This document shows, piece after piece, positions 37,119 to 46,174 of a stretch of DNA of 64,000 nt. This DNA is from Bradyrhizobium sp. Arg816 (lineage in GTDB: Bacteria > Pseudomonadota > Alphaproteobacteria > Rhizobiales > Xanthobacteraceae), in assembly GCF_029989365.1 (NCBI RefSeq), contig NZ_JAPRAQ010000003.1, positions 496,001 through 560,000 on the forward strand, written 5' to 3'. Position 1 is the first letter of the stretch. Every line of letters begins with the position of its first letter. Below the pieces are notes generated by a model. The model had not been told where the DNA came from and did not search any database. It saw nothing but the letters and a program-made list of their open reading frames with translations. The position numbers and the translations under genes are program-made.

Positions 37119-37493
37119 ATGGACAAGGATCGGATCGTCGGATCGGCCAAGGAATTCGCTGGGCGCGCAGAAGGCGCCGTCGGTGATCTCGCTGGCGATG
37201 CGCAGACACAGGCGTCAGGCAAGGCGCGGGAAGCCGCTGGCACCGTGCAGAATCTCTACGGCCAGGCCAAGGACGCCGTGCGCGACGCCGGCGAGACCGC
37301 GGCCGGCTACGCCAAGGATGCCTACGACAAGCCGGCCGAGACCTTGCGCGACGGTTCGCAGGCGATTGCCAAGAAGGTGCAGGACAATCCGCTCGGTGCG
37401 CTGCTGGTCGCCGGCGGGATCGGCTTCGCACTCGCGCTTCTGATGTCGCGTCCCGCCCGTCGCCCGCCGCCGCGCTGGCGCTATTACGGCTGA
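37119..37493 (+). CDS. CsbD-like stress protein with C-terminal membrane anchor
   Basis: 124 residues. The N-terminal part, MDKDRIVGSAKEFAGRAEGA, followed by VGDLAGD, is the CsbD motif. An Ala/Gly/Lys-rich amphipathic helix follows, then a DUF883-like tail NPLGALLVAGGIGFALALLM with Arg/Pro-rich end. Proteins of this kind accumulate under general stress and stationary phase. The GGAGGAG ribosome site is very strong. A near-consensus EcfG promoter lies 30 bp upstream. Confidence 0.88.
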   Translation: MDKDRIVGSAKEFAGRAEGAVGDLAGDAQTQASGKAREAAGTVQNLYGQAKDAVRDAGETAAGYAKDAYDKPAETLRDGSQAIAKKVQDNPLGALLVAGGIGFALALLMSRPARRPPPRWRYYG

Positions 37494-37507
37494 GCTTCCC
37501 GCCACTG

Positions 37508-37614
37508 GTCATTCCGGGGCGCGCCTCTTGGCGCGAGCCCGGAATCCATTCATCGGGCATCGTCGGTGGGGCGCGATGGATTCCGGGTTCGCGCTACGCG
37601 CGCCCCGGAATGAC
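37508..37614. repeat. GTCATTCCGGGGCGCGC...GCGCGCCCCGGAATGAC inverted repeat
   Basis: Long imperfect palindrome with arms GTCATTCCGGGGCGCGC and GCGCGCCCCGGAATGAC and inner GGAATCCAT/ATGGATTCC. A recognised bradyrhizobial repeat between convergent genes. Confidence 0.85.
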
Positions 37615-37636
37615 AGCTGAAATCATCAGTGAAAAA

Positions 37637-39349
37637 CTACCGGAACATCTCCGCCGATCGCCCGACGTTACCAGGCGGGCGCGGGATCGCGGGATTGGGA
37701 TTCGGATTGCGCGGCGCCGGCGCCAATTGACGCGGCGGTGGCTGCGGAGAGCCGAAGCCGAAGAAATCGCGGAATGACGGCGCTGCCTGGGCCGGCTGCT
37801 GCGGCTGCTGCTGCATCGGCGGCTTCTTCGGCGCGAGTCTTGGCGGCGCGATCGCGGCGGCTGGACCCGGTGTGCCGGGAGCGGCGCTGCCGTCGGGCGT
37901 CGTCGTCGCCATCGGCGTATCGCCCTTGGCCTGCTCGCGGCCGACTTCGCGGCGCGGCCAGGCATAATCATCGGCACGGCCCGCGGGCGCGGCCAGCGGC
38001 TCACCCTTCACCATCGTCTTCGCGGCGAGCGCATCGACGGCGGCGGGACGCGAACCCGGTCCGCCCAGCAATTGATCGGCCGAGATCGAGGCTGCAACCA
38101 GCGGCACGATCGGTCCCGCCAGCGGCCGCGGCGCGGGCTTGCCGGGCTCGGCGCTGGTGTCGGGGGTCGCAGGTTCGCTCGGCAGCGCAATCGGGCCGGA
38201 GCGTCCGGCGAGCAGCCGAGTGATCTCGCGCTCGACATAGTGGGCGAGCTTGCGTGCGCCGGGTTTCGTGAAATAGACGCCGTCATAGCTGCGGAGCTGG
38301 CGGATCTGGCCCTCGAAGTCCGGGCCCTTCTGGAGGAAGCGGCCGGCTTCGTCGACAAAGCCGTCCCAGACATCGACATAGGTGATGCCGGCCTTGGCCG
38401 CGCCTTCGCGATAGAGCGAATCCAGGAACAGCATGTCCGCCGTGCCCTTGGGGCCGCGGATCGCGGGCAGGCCGACCCAGAGCACCGGCACGCCCTTGGA
38501 CTTGAGGACGTTGGCCAGCTCCTCGATCTTCTTGCCGTACAGCTCGACCCAGCGCTCGTCGCGGAATTCGTAGAGGCCGTTCGGGTTGCGCGCGGTCTTC
38601 TCCGGCGCTGCGACCGCCGGCGTGTCGGCGTTGTCGGCATCGTCCTGCGGCAGGTCGGCGTCGGCCGGCTTGTCGTCCGGCTTGGCGGCGGAATCAGGTT
38701 TGGCGTCGCCGGGCTTCTCGCCTGGCTTGCCTTGCGGCTTGGCGCGCGCGCCCTTGTCGTTCTTCTTGTCCTTGTCCGTCGCCTTGTCGGGCGCGACCTC
38801 GCGGATCGAGATGCGGTCGTTGAGGCCGAGCATGACGACGATCACGTCGGGCTTCTCGGTCTCGAGGATGCCCTTCGCTGCCGCTGCCCAGTCCGCGGGC
38901 TCACCCTTCGGCTGGTACTTGATCAGGCCGGACGTGGTCTTGTGCTTGCGGATCACGCCCATGTCGGGCTGCTCAGTGTAGGCGTCTTCGAGGCCGTAGG
39001 CGAGCCAGTCCGCCATGGCGTCGCCGATCACCAGCACGTTCTTGTCGGGCGTCGTGTCGCGCTTGCTAGGTGCCGGCGCGCGCGAAAAATCCTGGCGCGG
39101 CGCCTGCGGCTGTTGCTGCTGGAATGGCGTGAAGAAATCGCCGCCGAACCAGCCGCCGCCTCCACCGTTCCGCGGTGGCGGGGCCTGCCGCTGCGGCGGG
39201 CCGCCGAAGCCGGGGAAGTTGAAGAACTGCGCCGAGGCGGGTCCTGCGACGGAGACCAGGATCGCGAGCGCCGTCCCCAGCGCGATCAACGGGCCGGTCT
39301 CGGTCAGCGCCTTGAAGAAGGACTTGAACTGGGGCCTGGGCTTCGACAT
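37637..39349 (-). CDS. DUF459 SGNH-fold exported protein with missing catalytic Ser and His
   Basis: 570 residues. An N-terminal signal/anchor (about 18-40, GPLIALGTALAILVSVAGPA, then SA) precedes a Gly/Pro/Gln-rich linker. The SGNH-like domain (about 100-380) contains the block-I strand VLVIGDAMADWL, IVVMLGLNDRISIRE with the Asn block, and YDGVYFTKPGARKLAHYV. A Lys/Asp/Ala-rich insertion is at about 215-255 and a Pro/Ala-rich tail follows 385. The usual nucleophile Ser of GDS is Ala111, and the usual DxxH His is Tyr359. It is probably a noncatalytic relative, or uses another mechanism. Related genes sit in polysaccharide acetylation loci. Confidence 0.83.
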   Translation of the reverse strand: MSKPRPQFKSFFKALTETGPLIALGTALAILVSVAGPASAQFFNFPGFGGPPQRQAPPPRNGGGGGWFGGDFFTPFQQQQPQAPRQDFSRAPAPSKRDTTPDKNVLVIGDAMADWLAYGLEDAYTEQPDMGVIRKHKTTSGLIKYQPKGEPADWAAAAKGILETEKPDVIVVMLGLNDRISIREVAPDKATDKDKKNDKGARAKPQGKPGEKPGDAKPDSAAKPDDKPADADLPQDDADNADTPAVAAPEKTARNPNGLYEFRDERWVELYGKKIEELANVLKSKGVPVLWVGLPAIRGPKGTADMLFLDSLYREGAAKAGITYVDVWDGFVDEAGRFLQKGPDFEGQIRQLRSYDGVYFTKPGARKLAHYVEREITRLLAGRSGPIALPSEPATPDTSAEPGKPAPRPLAGPIVPLVAASISADQLLGGPGSRPAAVDALAAKTMVKGEPLAAPAGRADDYAWPRREVGREQAKGDTPMATTTPDGSAAPGTPGPAAAIAPPRLAPKKPPMQQQPQQPAQAAPSFRDFFGFGSPQPPPRQLAPAPRNPNPNPAIPRPPGNVGRSAEMFR

Positions 39350-39644
39350 GCGATCTCGGGCACGCGCAATGGGGGTCGGGATAGGCTCGATATAATAGCG
39401 GAATCGGGCGCCAAACGGGCAGAATTCGTTGCCATAAACCGTCCGTTGGGTCCGGAGGTCAAGGCCGATCGACCCGAAACAGGCCGGAACGGTTACCGGC
39501 GGGCCGGATCATGGGGTGCGACGGCGTGATCCACCCCTAATTGCGATCCATCTCACAACTTCGATGGCGGTCTCACGGTATTTTCACGCTGAAATAGCGC
39601 TCTCTCAATATTGATGACCAATTCCAATTTCGGGAGCTGAACCC
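39350..39644. other. intergenic control region between DUF459 and heme peroxidase genes
   Basis: Divergent genes share about 295 bp. The part near 39560-39640 is AT-richer and is the likely peroxidase promoter. A GGAAC at 39488-39492 lacks a properly spaced CGTT. No other structure was seen. Confidence 0.5.
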
Positions 39645-41423
39645 ATGCAGGACATCACCAAGCAAGATGTTGCCGAGTCCCGTGCGCAAGCCGAGAAATT
39701 GCTCGACGCGCAGGCCGAGCAGTCCAAAGCGAAGCGACCGCAAGGCCATGGACGATCCGAACGCGGCCTGGACGCCGTGGCTTACCAGCCGGAAGGCTTT
39801 GGCCGGTTCGGCCGCATGTTCCCGGAGCTGGCCCGGGCCCGCTTCGGCGATACCCTACCGCAGGAACAGGCGATCATGAATGCGATCGCCGACACCATGA
39901 TCAAGCGGGGAGATACCGGCGCTCCGATTACCGAGGAGGAACCGGCCGACGAGAATCCGAAGATCAAGGCAGGCTACACCTATTTCGGCCAGTTCATCGA
40001 TCACGACATCACCTTCGATCCTGCCTCCGATCTCGACCGTGACAATGATCCCAACGCGACCCAGGATTTCCGCACGGCGCGGCTGGACCTCGACAGCATC
40101 TACGGCCGGGGGCCGGCGGATCAACCCTACCTTTACAATCCCGATCTCACCATCAAGCTCGGCTTCGACAAGACGCCGGCCTATCTGAAGGGCAAGAAGA
40201 AGCTCTTCGACGTGCAACGCGCGCCGCGTGACGAGAGCGGTGAAGTCGACGATGCGCATCAGGATTGCCCGCGCGCCATCATCGGCGACAAGCGCAACGA
40301 CGAGAACAACATCGTCCTGCAGATTCACCAGCTGTGGCAGCGCTTCCACAACAGGATCATGCTCGACCTGGCGCGGCCGTCGACCGAGCCGGGAAACGAG
40401 CGGCCGGGGATCACGGGCCTCGCAGCCTTCAATACGGCCCAGCGCAAGGTACGCTGGCACTATCAATGGGTCGTCTTGCATGACTTCGTGCGGCGCATCG
40501 TCGGCGACAAGATGTTCCACGCGGTCTACAACGGCGGCAAGCCGAAGCTCCACTTCTACAACCCGGAGGCCGCGCAATATCCGTTCATGCCGGTCGAATT
40601 TTCGGTCGCGGCCTATCGGTTCGGCCACTCCATGGTCCGGCCGAGCTATTCGCTGAGCGCGGCGATACCGCATCAGAAGACGAATTCACTGGACCGGCTG
40701 CCGATCTTCAAGCCGAACTTCAGCTGCGACGATGTGCAGAGCCTGAACGGCTTCCGTCCGTTGCCGCCGGAATGGGGCATCGACTGGAGCTTCTTCCTGC
40801 CCGACGTGAAAAGCGATCTGCCGAAGCCAACGAAGGAGCTTCCGTTCGGCGATTTCGTGCGGCCGCAGCCGGCCTATCGGATCGACACCATGCTGGTCGA
40901 TCCGCTCTCGATGTTGCCGGACCTGCGCAACGAGAAGAGACCCGATCGCAAGTCATTGCCGAGCCTGAACCTGCAGCGCGGCATCGCGCTGGGCCTGCCG
41001 AGCGGGCAGGCGGTGGCACGGCGCATGGGTCTCAAGCCCCTGACGGACGATCAGCTCTGGATCGATCCCGGCAATCTGGACGACGATGCCGCGAAGGCGC
41101 GCAGCGACATGTTCGCGACGAACGCAGCGCAGCTGCACGAGAACGCACCGCTCTGGTACTATATCCTGCGCGAGGCGGAGCTGGCCGACGCGGTCAAGAC
41201 CGACTTCGAGGAAGACGGAGAGGAGAAATCCCAGGTGCTGGGTGGCAGCCGGCTGGGCGACGTCGGCGGTCGCATCGTCGCCGAGGTCTTGATCGGCCTC
41301 GTCGTCGCGGACAATCAGTCCTATCTCGTCCAGGACCCGAACTGGCGGCCCACGGTCAAGGACATGTCGGGCCAGGGGGCGAGGTTCGAACTATCGGACG
41401 TCGTGAATTACGTCGATTCCTGA
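39645..41423 (+). CDS. animal-type heme peroxidase (cyclooxygenase-peroxidase superfamily)
   Basis: 592 residues. Family marks are the distal-His motif YTYFGQFIDHDITFDP (His120), DLDSIYGRGP, the LWQRFHNRIMLDLARP segment resembling the LxREHNR motif, and the proximal-His motif AAYRFGHSMVRPSY (His328). There is no signal peptide and no calcium-binding or cyclooxygenase extension that I can point to, so it is probably a cytosolic or non-classically exported bacterial peroxidase. Its substrate is unknown. Candidates are halides, phenolics or fatty acids. GGGAG precedes the ATG. It is monocistronic. Confidence 0.88.
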   Translation: MQDITKQDVAESRAQAEKLLDAQAEQSKAKRPQGHGRSERGLDAVAYQPEGFGRFGRMFPELARARFGDTLPQEQAIMNAIADTMIKRGDTGAPITEEEPADENPKIKAGYTYFGQFIDHDITFDPASDLDRDNDPNATQDFRTARLDLDSIYGRGPADQPYLYNPDLTIKLGFDKTPAYLKGKKKLFDVQRAPRDESGEVDDAHQDCPRAIIGDKRNDENNIVLQIHQLWQRFHNRIMLDLARPSTEPGNERPGITGLAAFNTAQRKVRWHYQWVVLHDFVRRIVGDKMFHAVYNGGKPKLHFYNPEAAQYPFMPVEFSVAAYRFGHSMVRPSYSLSAAIPHQKTNSLDRLPIFKPNFSCDDVQSLNGFRPLPPEWGIDWSFFLPDVKSDLPKPTKELPFGDFVRPQPAYRIDTMLVDPLSMLPDLRNEKRPDRKSLPSLNLQRGIALGLPSGQAVARRMGLKPLTDDQLWIDPGNLDDDAAKARSDMFATNAAQLHENAPLWYYILREAELADAVKTDFEEDGEEKSQVLGGSRLGDVGGRIVAEVLIGLVVADNQSYLVQDPNWRPTVKDMSGQGARFELSDVVNYVDS

Positions 41424-41447
41424 ACGATCGGCCGTGGCGGGCGGTGT

Positions 41448-42833
41448 TTACCGCCCGCGCAGCCGTTCCAGCACGTCGGAGGAGGCAAACCCGTCGGCGG
41501 GGACCCCGATCGAGGCCTGGAAATTACGCAGTGCCTCCCGGGTCTGGCCGCCGAATTGGCCGTCCGGGGTGCCCTTGTAGAAGCCGCGCTGGGCCAAGAG
41601 CTGCTGGAGCTCCAGCCGCTCGGTGCGGGACAGCTCGCGCTCCTGCCGCGGCCAGGGCTGCACGAAGGGCTGGCCGCCGCGCAGGCGGTCGGCGAAATGG
41701 CCGATCGCCAGCGCATAAGCCTCGGCCGGGTTGTACTTCATGATGACGCGGTAATTCTGCAGCATCAGGAAGCCCGGGCCCTGCGCCCCGGCCGGCGCCA
41801 GCAGATAGGCTTTCTCGGCCGGATGCGGGAAGGGCTGGTTGGTCGGGCGCTTGAGCCCGAGCTTCTCCCACTGCGCGATCGTCATCGCCTTGGCGCGATC
41901 GGCCAGCATGTAGTTGAAGCCTTGGGGCACCACGACCTCAAAGCCCCAGGTCTGGCCGGCCTGCCAGCCGTCCTTCTTCAGATTGTTGGCGGTCGAGGCG
42001 ATCAGGTCGGTGGGATTGTCGACGACGTCGCGCCGTCCGTCGCCATCGCCATCCACGGCAAAGCGCTTGAACGCGGTCGGCATGAACTGCGTCGGGCCGA
42101 AGGCGCCGGCCCAGGAGCCGCGCATCTGCTCAGGCCTGAGATCGCCGCGGTTGAGGATCTCCAGCGCGGAGAGAAACTCGTCCTTGAAATAGGCCTGGCG
42201 GCGGCCGATGCAGGCGAGCGTCGCGGTCGATTGCAGCACGCTGCGGTCGCCCATCTGCGTCGAGTAATTGGACTCGATACCCCAGATCGAGGCGATGATG
42301 TAGCGATCGACGCCGGTGGCCTTTTCGGTGGCGTCGAACTGCGCCTTGTATTTAGAGAGGACCTCGCGGCCCTTGGCGAGGCGGTTGTCGTTCACGAGGA
42401 TGTCGAGATAGTCCCAGATCGACTTGGTGAACTCCGGCTGCGAATCCATCAGGTCCATGATGCGCAGATCGGGTGTGAGCCCGGCTGTGAAGCGCTGGAA
42501 GTTCTCCTGCGTGATGTTGCGCCGTGCGGCATCGGGCCACATCCCCGCGACGCAATTGTTGAAGTTGGAGGCGGCTTCGCGGATCGCGGCGGCCGTCATC
42601 AGCGGATGGCCGGAGGCGCCGTCCTCGCCGGTCCAGGGTAAGGCGCCGCCGGGGCCGGGCGGGGCTTGCGCAGGCGCCGGATTCGGGCCGGAGAAAATAC
42701 CGCCGAACAGGTTCGACAAGCCGTTCTGCGCCTGCGCGTGCGCGCTGACAGGCAGCAGCACAGCGGCCGCAAGCATCATTGCGCCGGTCACAAATCCAGC
42801 ACGTTTTGCCAGCCCTGCCACTGATTGCATCAT
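41448..42833 (-). CDS. MltB-type lytic murein transglycosylase with peptidoglycan-binding domain
   Basis: 461 residues. The signal peptide has core GAMMLAAAVLLPVSAHA. The SLT_2/MltB-like catalytic domain (about 90-390) has the general acid Glu in SIWGIESNYSTQMGDRS, and GAFGPTQFMPTAFKRFAVDG follows. A C-terminal peptidoglycan-binding domain (about 400-458, RGFYKGTPDGQFGGQTREAL) anchors it. It cleaves glycan strands to 1,6-anhydro ends in the periplasm. It is divergent from galU. Confidence 0.94.
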   Translation of the reverse strand: MMQSVAGLAKRAGFVTGAMMLAAAVLLPVSAHAQAQNGLSNLFGGIFSGPNPAPAQAPPGPGGALPWTGEDGASGHPLMTAAAIREAASNFNNCVAGMWPDAARRNITQENFQRFTAGLTPDLRIMDLMDSQPEFTKSIWDYLDILVNDNRLAKGREVLSKYKAQFDATEKATGVDRYIIASIWGIESNYSTQMGDRSVLQSTATLACIGRRQAYFKDEFLSALEILNRGDLRPEQMRGSWAGAFGPTQFMPTAFKRFAVDGDGDGRRDVVDNPTDLIASTANNLKKDGWQAGQTWGFEVVVPQGFNYMLADRAKAMTIAQWEKLGLKRPTNQPFPHPAEKAYLLAPAGAQGPGFLMLQNYRVIMKYNPAEAYALAIGHFADRLRGGQPFVQPWPRQERELSRTERLELQQLLAQRGFYKGTPDGQFGGQTREALRNFQASIGVPADGFASSDVLERLRGR

Positions 42834-43027
42834 ACCCTACCTGTCCGGCCGAAAATCCGCCTTCAGGAGGCCCGGTACCGGTTGCCAATAGCTTAACAAA
42901 GGTGAAATTTTGGTGTCGGCCTTTTTCTCAACTCTGTGAGCGCGAGGCCCCACATCCGCCTTTGTTAGCGGCTGCAAACAAGCTAGCAAGATACCATTGC
43001 TCCGTTCACGTCTCAGGTATTCGATCA

Positions 43028-43903
43028 ATGAAAATTCGCAAAGCCGTATTCCCCGTCGCCGGCCTCGGCACCCGCGTCCTGCCCGCCACCAAGGCGATGC
43101 CGAAGGAAATGCTGACCATCGTCGACAAGCCGCTGATCCAGTACGTCTATGACGAGGCGAGGGAAGCCGGCATCGAGCATTTCATCTTCGTCACCGGCCG
43201 CAACAAAAATGTCATCGAAGATCATTTTGACAAGATGTTCGAGCTCGACGCGACGCTCGCCGCGCGCGGCAAGAAGGCCGAGCAGGACATCCTGGCGCAG
43301 AACCAGCCTGGGGCCGGCGCCGTCAGCTTCACCCGCCAGCAGGCGCCGCTCGGCCTCGGCCACGCGGTCTGGTGCGCGCGCGACATCGTCGGCAACGAGC
43401 CGTTCGCGGTCGTGCTGCCCGATGAGCTCGTGCTCAACACGACCGGCTGCCTGAAGCAGATGATCGAGACGGCTTCAACGCTCGGCGAAAAATCCAACGT
43501 CATCGCGGTCGAGGCCGTACCCGACCATCTCACCCATCAATACGGCATCTGCGGCGTCGGCAAGCGCACCGGCAAGACGTTCGAGGTCGACGGCATGGTC
43601 GAGAAGCCGGCCAAGGGCACCGCGCCCTCCAACCTCTCGATCACCGGCCGCTACATCCTCCAGCCGGAGATCTTCAAGATCCTGGAGACCCAGGAGCGCG
43701 GTGCCGGCGGCGAGATCCAGCTCACCGACGCCATGATAGGCCTCGCCAAGTCGCAGAAATTCTACGGCGTCGAGTTCGAGGGCGAGCGCCATGATTGCGG
43801 CTCCAAGCCCGGCTTCCTCCGCGCCAACATCGCCTACGGCCTGAAGCGGCCGGAACTGCGTGATGGGCTCATTGCGGAAATGAAGAAGTATCTGGGGCAG
43901 TAG
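43028..43903 (+). CDS. galU: UTP-glucose-1-phosphate uridylyltransferase GalU
   Basis: 291 residues, the normal GalU length. Key parts are FPVAGLGTRVLPATKAMPKE at the N-terminus, VLPDELV near residue 135 and MVEKPAKGTAPSNLSITGRY. It supplies UDP-glucose for exopolysaccharide, lipopolysaccharide and glucans. ATG at 43028 matches the family start. An open frame upstream to 42779 is not homologous and crosses the divergent promoter region. Confidence 0.97.
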   Translation: MKIRKAVFPVAGLGTRVLPATKAMPKEMLTIVDKPLIQYVYDEAREAGIEHFIFVTGRNKNVIEDHFDKMFELDATLAARGKKAEQDILAQNQPGAGAVSFTRQQAPLGLGHAVWCARDIVGNEPFAVVLPDELVLNTTGCLKQMIETASTLGEKSNVIAVEAVPDHLTHQYGICGVGKRTGKTFEVDGMVEKPAKGTAPSNLSITGRYILQPEIFKILETQERGAGGEIQLTDAMIGLAKSQKFYGVEFEGERHDCGSKPGFLRANIAYGLKRPELRDGLIAEMKKYLGQ

Positions 43904-43910
43904 TTCCCGG

Positions 43911-43997
43911 CGTCATTGCGAGCGAAGCGAAGCAATCCAGAATCTTTCCGCGGAGAAAGTCTGGATTGCTACGTCGCAAGAGCTCCTCGCAATGACG
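43911..43997. repeat. CGTCATTGCGAGCGAAGCGA...TCGCAATGACG repeat
   Basis: Arms CGTCATTGCGAG and CTCGCAATGACG, with inner CAATCCAGA.../...TCTGGATTG dyad. A widespread alphaproteobacterial intergenic palindrome, here between convergent galU and the cyclase gene. Confidence 0.85.
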
Positions 43998-44010
43998 GGG
44001 AGAGAAGCCC

Positions 44011-45507
44011 TCACGCCACCAGCGACAGCTTTGGAAGGCTCGCGACCACGGACTGGTTGCGGCCGCCGGCTTTCGCCGCATAGAGCGCCTTGTCGGCGGC
44101 GGCGACCAGGACCGGCCAGTCCATGCCGGTGGTGGGAACGAAGCCCGCAATGCCGCAGGAGACCGTCGACATCGCCTGGTCGTCGGACCAGCCCTGCACC
44201 TTGCCGCGGATCGTCTCGGCGACATTGAAGGCCTCGGCGGCCGACGTGTTCGGCAGCAGCACCGCGAATTCCTCGCCGCCATAGCGCGCGGCGCAGTCAC
44301 CGGACCGCCGCACGGAATCGGAAATGCAGATCGCGATGCCGACCAGCACCTGGTCGCCGGCCTGATGGCCGAACGTGTCGTTGTAGGCCTTGAAGTGATC
44401 GGCATCGATCATCAGCAGCGCGACCGGTGTCTTCTGGCGCATCGCGCGGCGCCATTCGGCGTCGATGACCTGGTCGAACTTGCGGCGGTTCTTCAGGCCG
44501 GTGAGCGCATCCGTCGTCGCCATCTCCTCGAGCTTGCGCTCGGCTTCGGCGCGCCGGCTGATCTCGCGGGCGAGCACCAGCGTCGAGGCCAGCATGAACA
44601 GGATGAGCGCCAGGACCACGGCGCCGATGCGGTAGGCTTCCTTCTGCCAGATCTCGAACACGGCGGCGAGCGGCTTGCCTGCCACCACGAAGAGCGGACC
44701 CGGGCCGGTGCTGCGGACGTAGAGGCGCGGCGTCGCGTCCACCGGGCCCTGGCCCGCATAGGACCCGCCGGCCTTGAGATTGTCGGCCTTCCAGCTCTGC
44801 CGCGTCCCGAGATTCTTGCCGATGACGTCGAGATCGAACGGCCGCCGCATCATGATGGTGCGGTCGCGCCTGAGCACGGTGATGGTATCGTCGGGATCGA
44901 GGTTCAGGCGCTCGAACAATTCGTGGAAATAGCTGAAACGGATCGAGCCGGTGACGACCCCCAGGAAGCCGCCGTCGGTATCGCTGATGCGCCGGCTCAG
45001 CACGATGGAATAGGCGCCGCGGAACAGCATCGGACGGCTGATGAAGAGGCCGGCGTCGGGATCGTCGCGATGAACCCTGAAGTAGTCCTCCTCGCTCCGG
45101 TTCTCCGGCAGGGGATCGAGCGTGGAGGCGTCGATGGTCAGCCTGCCCTCGGCATCGAACACCTGGATGGCGCCGAAGTGCCGCGCCGTGGTGGCGTGGT
45201 CGAACAGGATCAGGTGACGGATCGGCTTCGAGACCGCGTTGATCTCCGGCAGCAGCATGTTGCTGGCGACCGCCTTCAGGGAGAGATCGTAGATCTCGAT
45301 GTTGCGGCTGATATCTGCTTCGATGGAGGTGGCCAGATTGTCCAGCGTCTGGCGCGCGAGGGCCTCCTCGCCGCGGCGCATGTCCAGCATGACGTTGACG
45401 CAAATGGCGGAAAAGCCGATCACCGTCACGACGGACGATATGATCAGCAGCTTCGCCGAAATCCGCCACGGCCGGCGGGTCGTGACGTCGCGCCATCCAG
45501 ACTGCAT
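44011..45507 (-). CDS. membrane diguanylate cyclase with periplasmic Cache-like sensor
   Basis: 498 residues. A membrane helix (about 17-38) precedes a periplasmic double-Cache-like domain (about 45-300, with SRPMLFRGAYSIVLSRRISD) and a second helix (about 305-325). The C-terminal GGDEF domain (about 340-490) has DALTGLKNRRKF and the active site RYGGEEF. The inhibitory I-site RSGD lies five residues before the active site, so an active, product-inhibited cyclase making c-di-GMP is expected. GGGAG precedes the ATG. Confidence 0.93.
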   Translation of the reverse strand: MQSGWRDVTTRRPWRISAKLLIISSVVTVIGFSAICVNVMLDMRRGEEALARQTLDNLATSIEADISRNIEIYDLSLKAVASNMLLPEINAVSKPIRHLILFDHATTARHFGAIQVFDAEGRLTIDASTLDPLPENRSEEDYFRVHRDDPDAGLFISRPMLFRGAYSIVLSRRISDTDGGFLGVVTGSIRFSYFHELFERLNLDPDDTITVLRRDRTIMMRRPFDLDVIGKNLGTRQSWKADNLKAGGSYAGQGPVDATPRLYVRSTGPGPLFVVAGKPLAAVFEIWQKEAYRIGAVVLALILFMLASTLVLAREISRRAEAERKLEEMATTDALTGLKNRRKFDQVIDAEWRRAMRQKTPVALLMIDADHFKAYNDTFGHQAGDQVLVGIAICISDSVRRSGDCAARYGGEEFAVLLPNTSAAEAFNVAETIRGKVQGWSDDQAMSTVSCGIAGFVPTTGMDWPVLVAAADKALYAAKAGGRNQSVVASLPKLSLVA

Positions 45508-45644
45508 CGATTGCTCCCGACGCTAGTGGATGCGCCCGAAATCTTGCGTAGTGTTTAAGCCGGGACGGCGCTGCCGCAATGAGTTAAGAATTGGTTTCCG
45601 CGGGGATCGCTTTTGGGCAGCGGAGCCGGGACGAGAGGACGATT

Positions 45645-45902
45645 GTGAACGATTACGACGCGCTGCGGGATTACCTGACGCGGCAGAAGCAAATGGAATT
45701 CGTGCTGAGCTTCGAGCAGATCGAGGAGATCATCGGCGCGGCCCTGCCACGTGCGGCGAATCGCGCCTCATGGTGGGACAGCCTCCGCAGCCCCGACATC
45801 CAGATGCCCCAGCGCGAAGCCTGCCTCGCCGCGGGGTTCGTCGCGACGCGGATGCCGGACGGCCAGAGCGTGCGGTTCACCAAGAAGAAGCAGCGCAGGT
45901 GA
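45645..45902 (+). CDS. small DUF7662-like protein
   Basis: 85 residues. YDALRDYLTRQKQ, SFEQIEEIIGAALPRAA, ASWWDS and EACLAAGFVATRMPDGQSVRF form a compact pattern seen in a family of short proteins annotated as DUF7662, often free-standing and of unknown function. GTG at 45645 is used because GAGAGGA lies seven bases upstream. The frame is open 18 codons further upstream without a ribosome site. Confidence 0.7.
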   Translation: MNDYDALRDYLTRQKQMEFVLSFEQIEEIIGAALPRAANRASWWDSLRSPDIQMPQREACLAAGFVATRMPDGQSVRFTKKKQRR

Positions 45903-45913
45903 GCTGACGCCGC

Positions 45914-46081
45914 ATGATTCTGCGCTGGCCAAGGGGGATTTTTGGCGCAGCCCTGATTGCAACAGGCGTGCTGTTCGCGCTCGCCTTCGAGGCCCGCTAC
46001 TGGCGCTGGCGCGACTGCGCCGCGATCTCGCTGGTGGCGGGGTTTTGTCTGGTCGCGGGGCTACGACGCAAGCCAGGGTAG
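45914..46081 (+). CDS. putative 55-residue two-helix membrane protein
   Basis: Begins MILRWPRGIFGAALIATGVL, has a first hydrophobic segment IFGAALIATGVLFALAFEA, a short WRWRD loop and a second helix CAAISLVAGFCLVAGL. It starts 11 bp after the DUF7662-like gene, so it may be its operon partner. The call rests on composition and spacing only. I know no family for it. Confidence 0.5.
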   Translation: MILRWPRGIFGAALIATGVLFALAFEARYWRWRDCAAISLVAGFCLVAGLRRKPG

Positions 46082-46174
46082 GCCAGCTGGACGCGGTGCG
46101 CCGCAAGCGCGAGATGGGGGCGTTAGCCCACGTGTTTCGCCCAAGTGTTTAGCCCAAGTGTAGAACCACGACCT

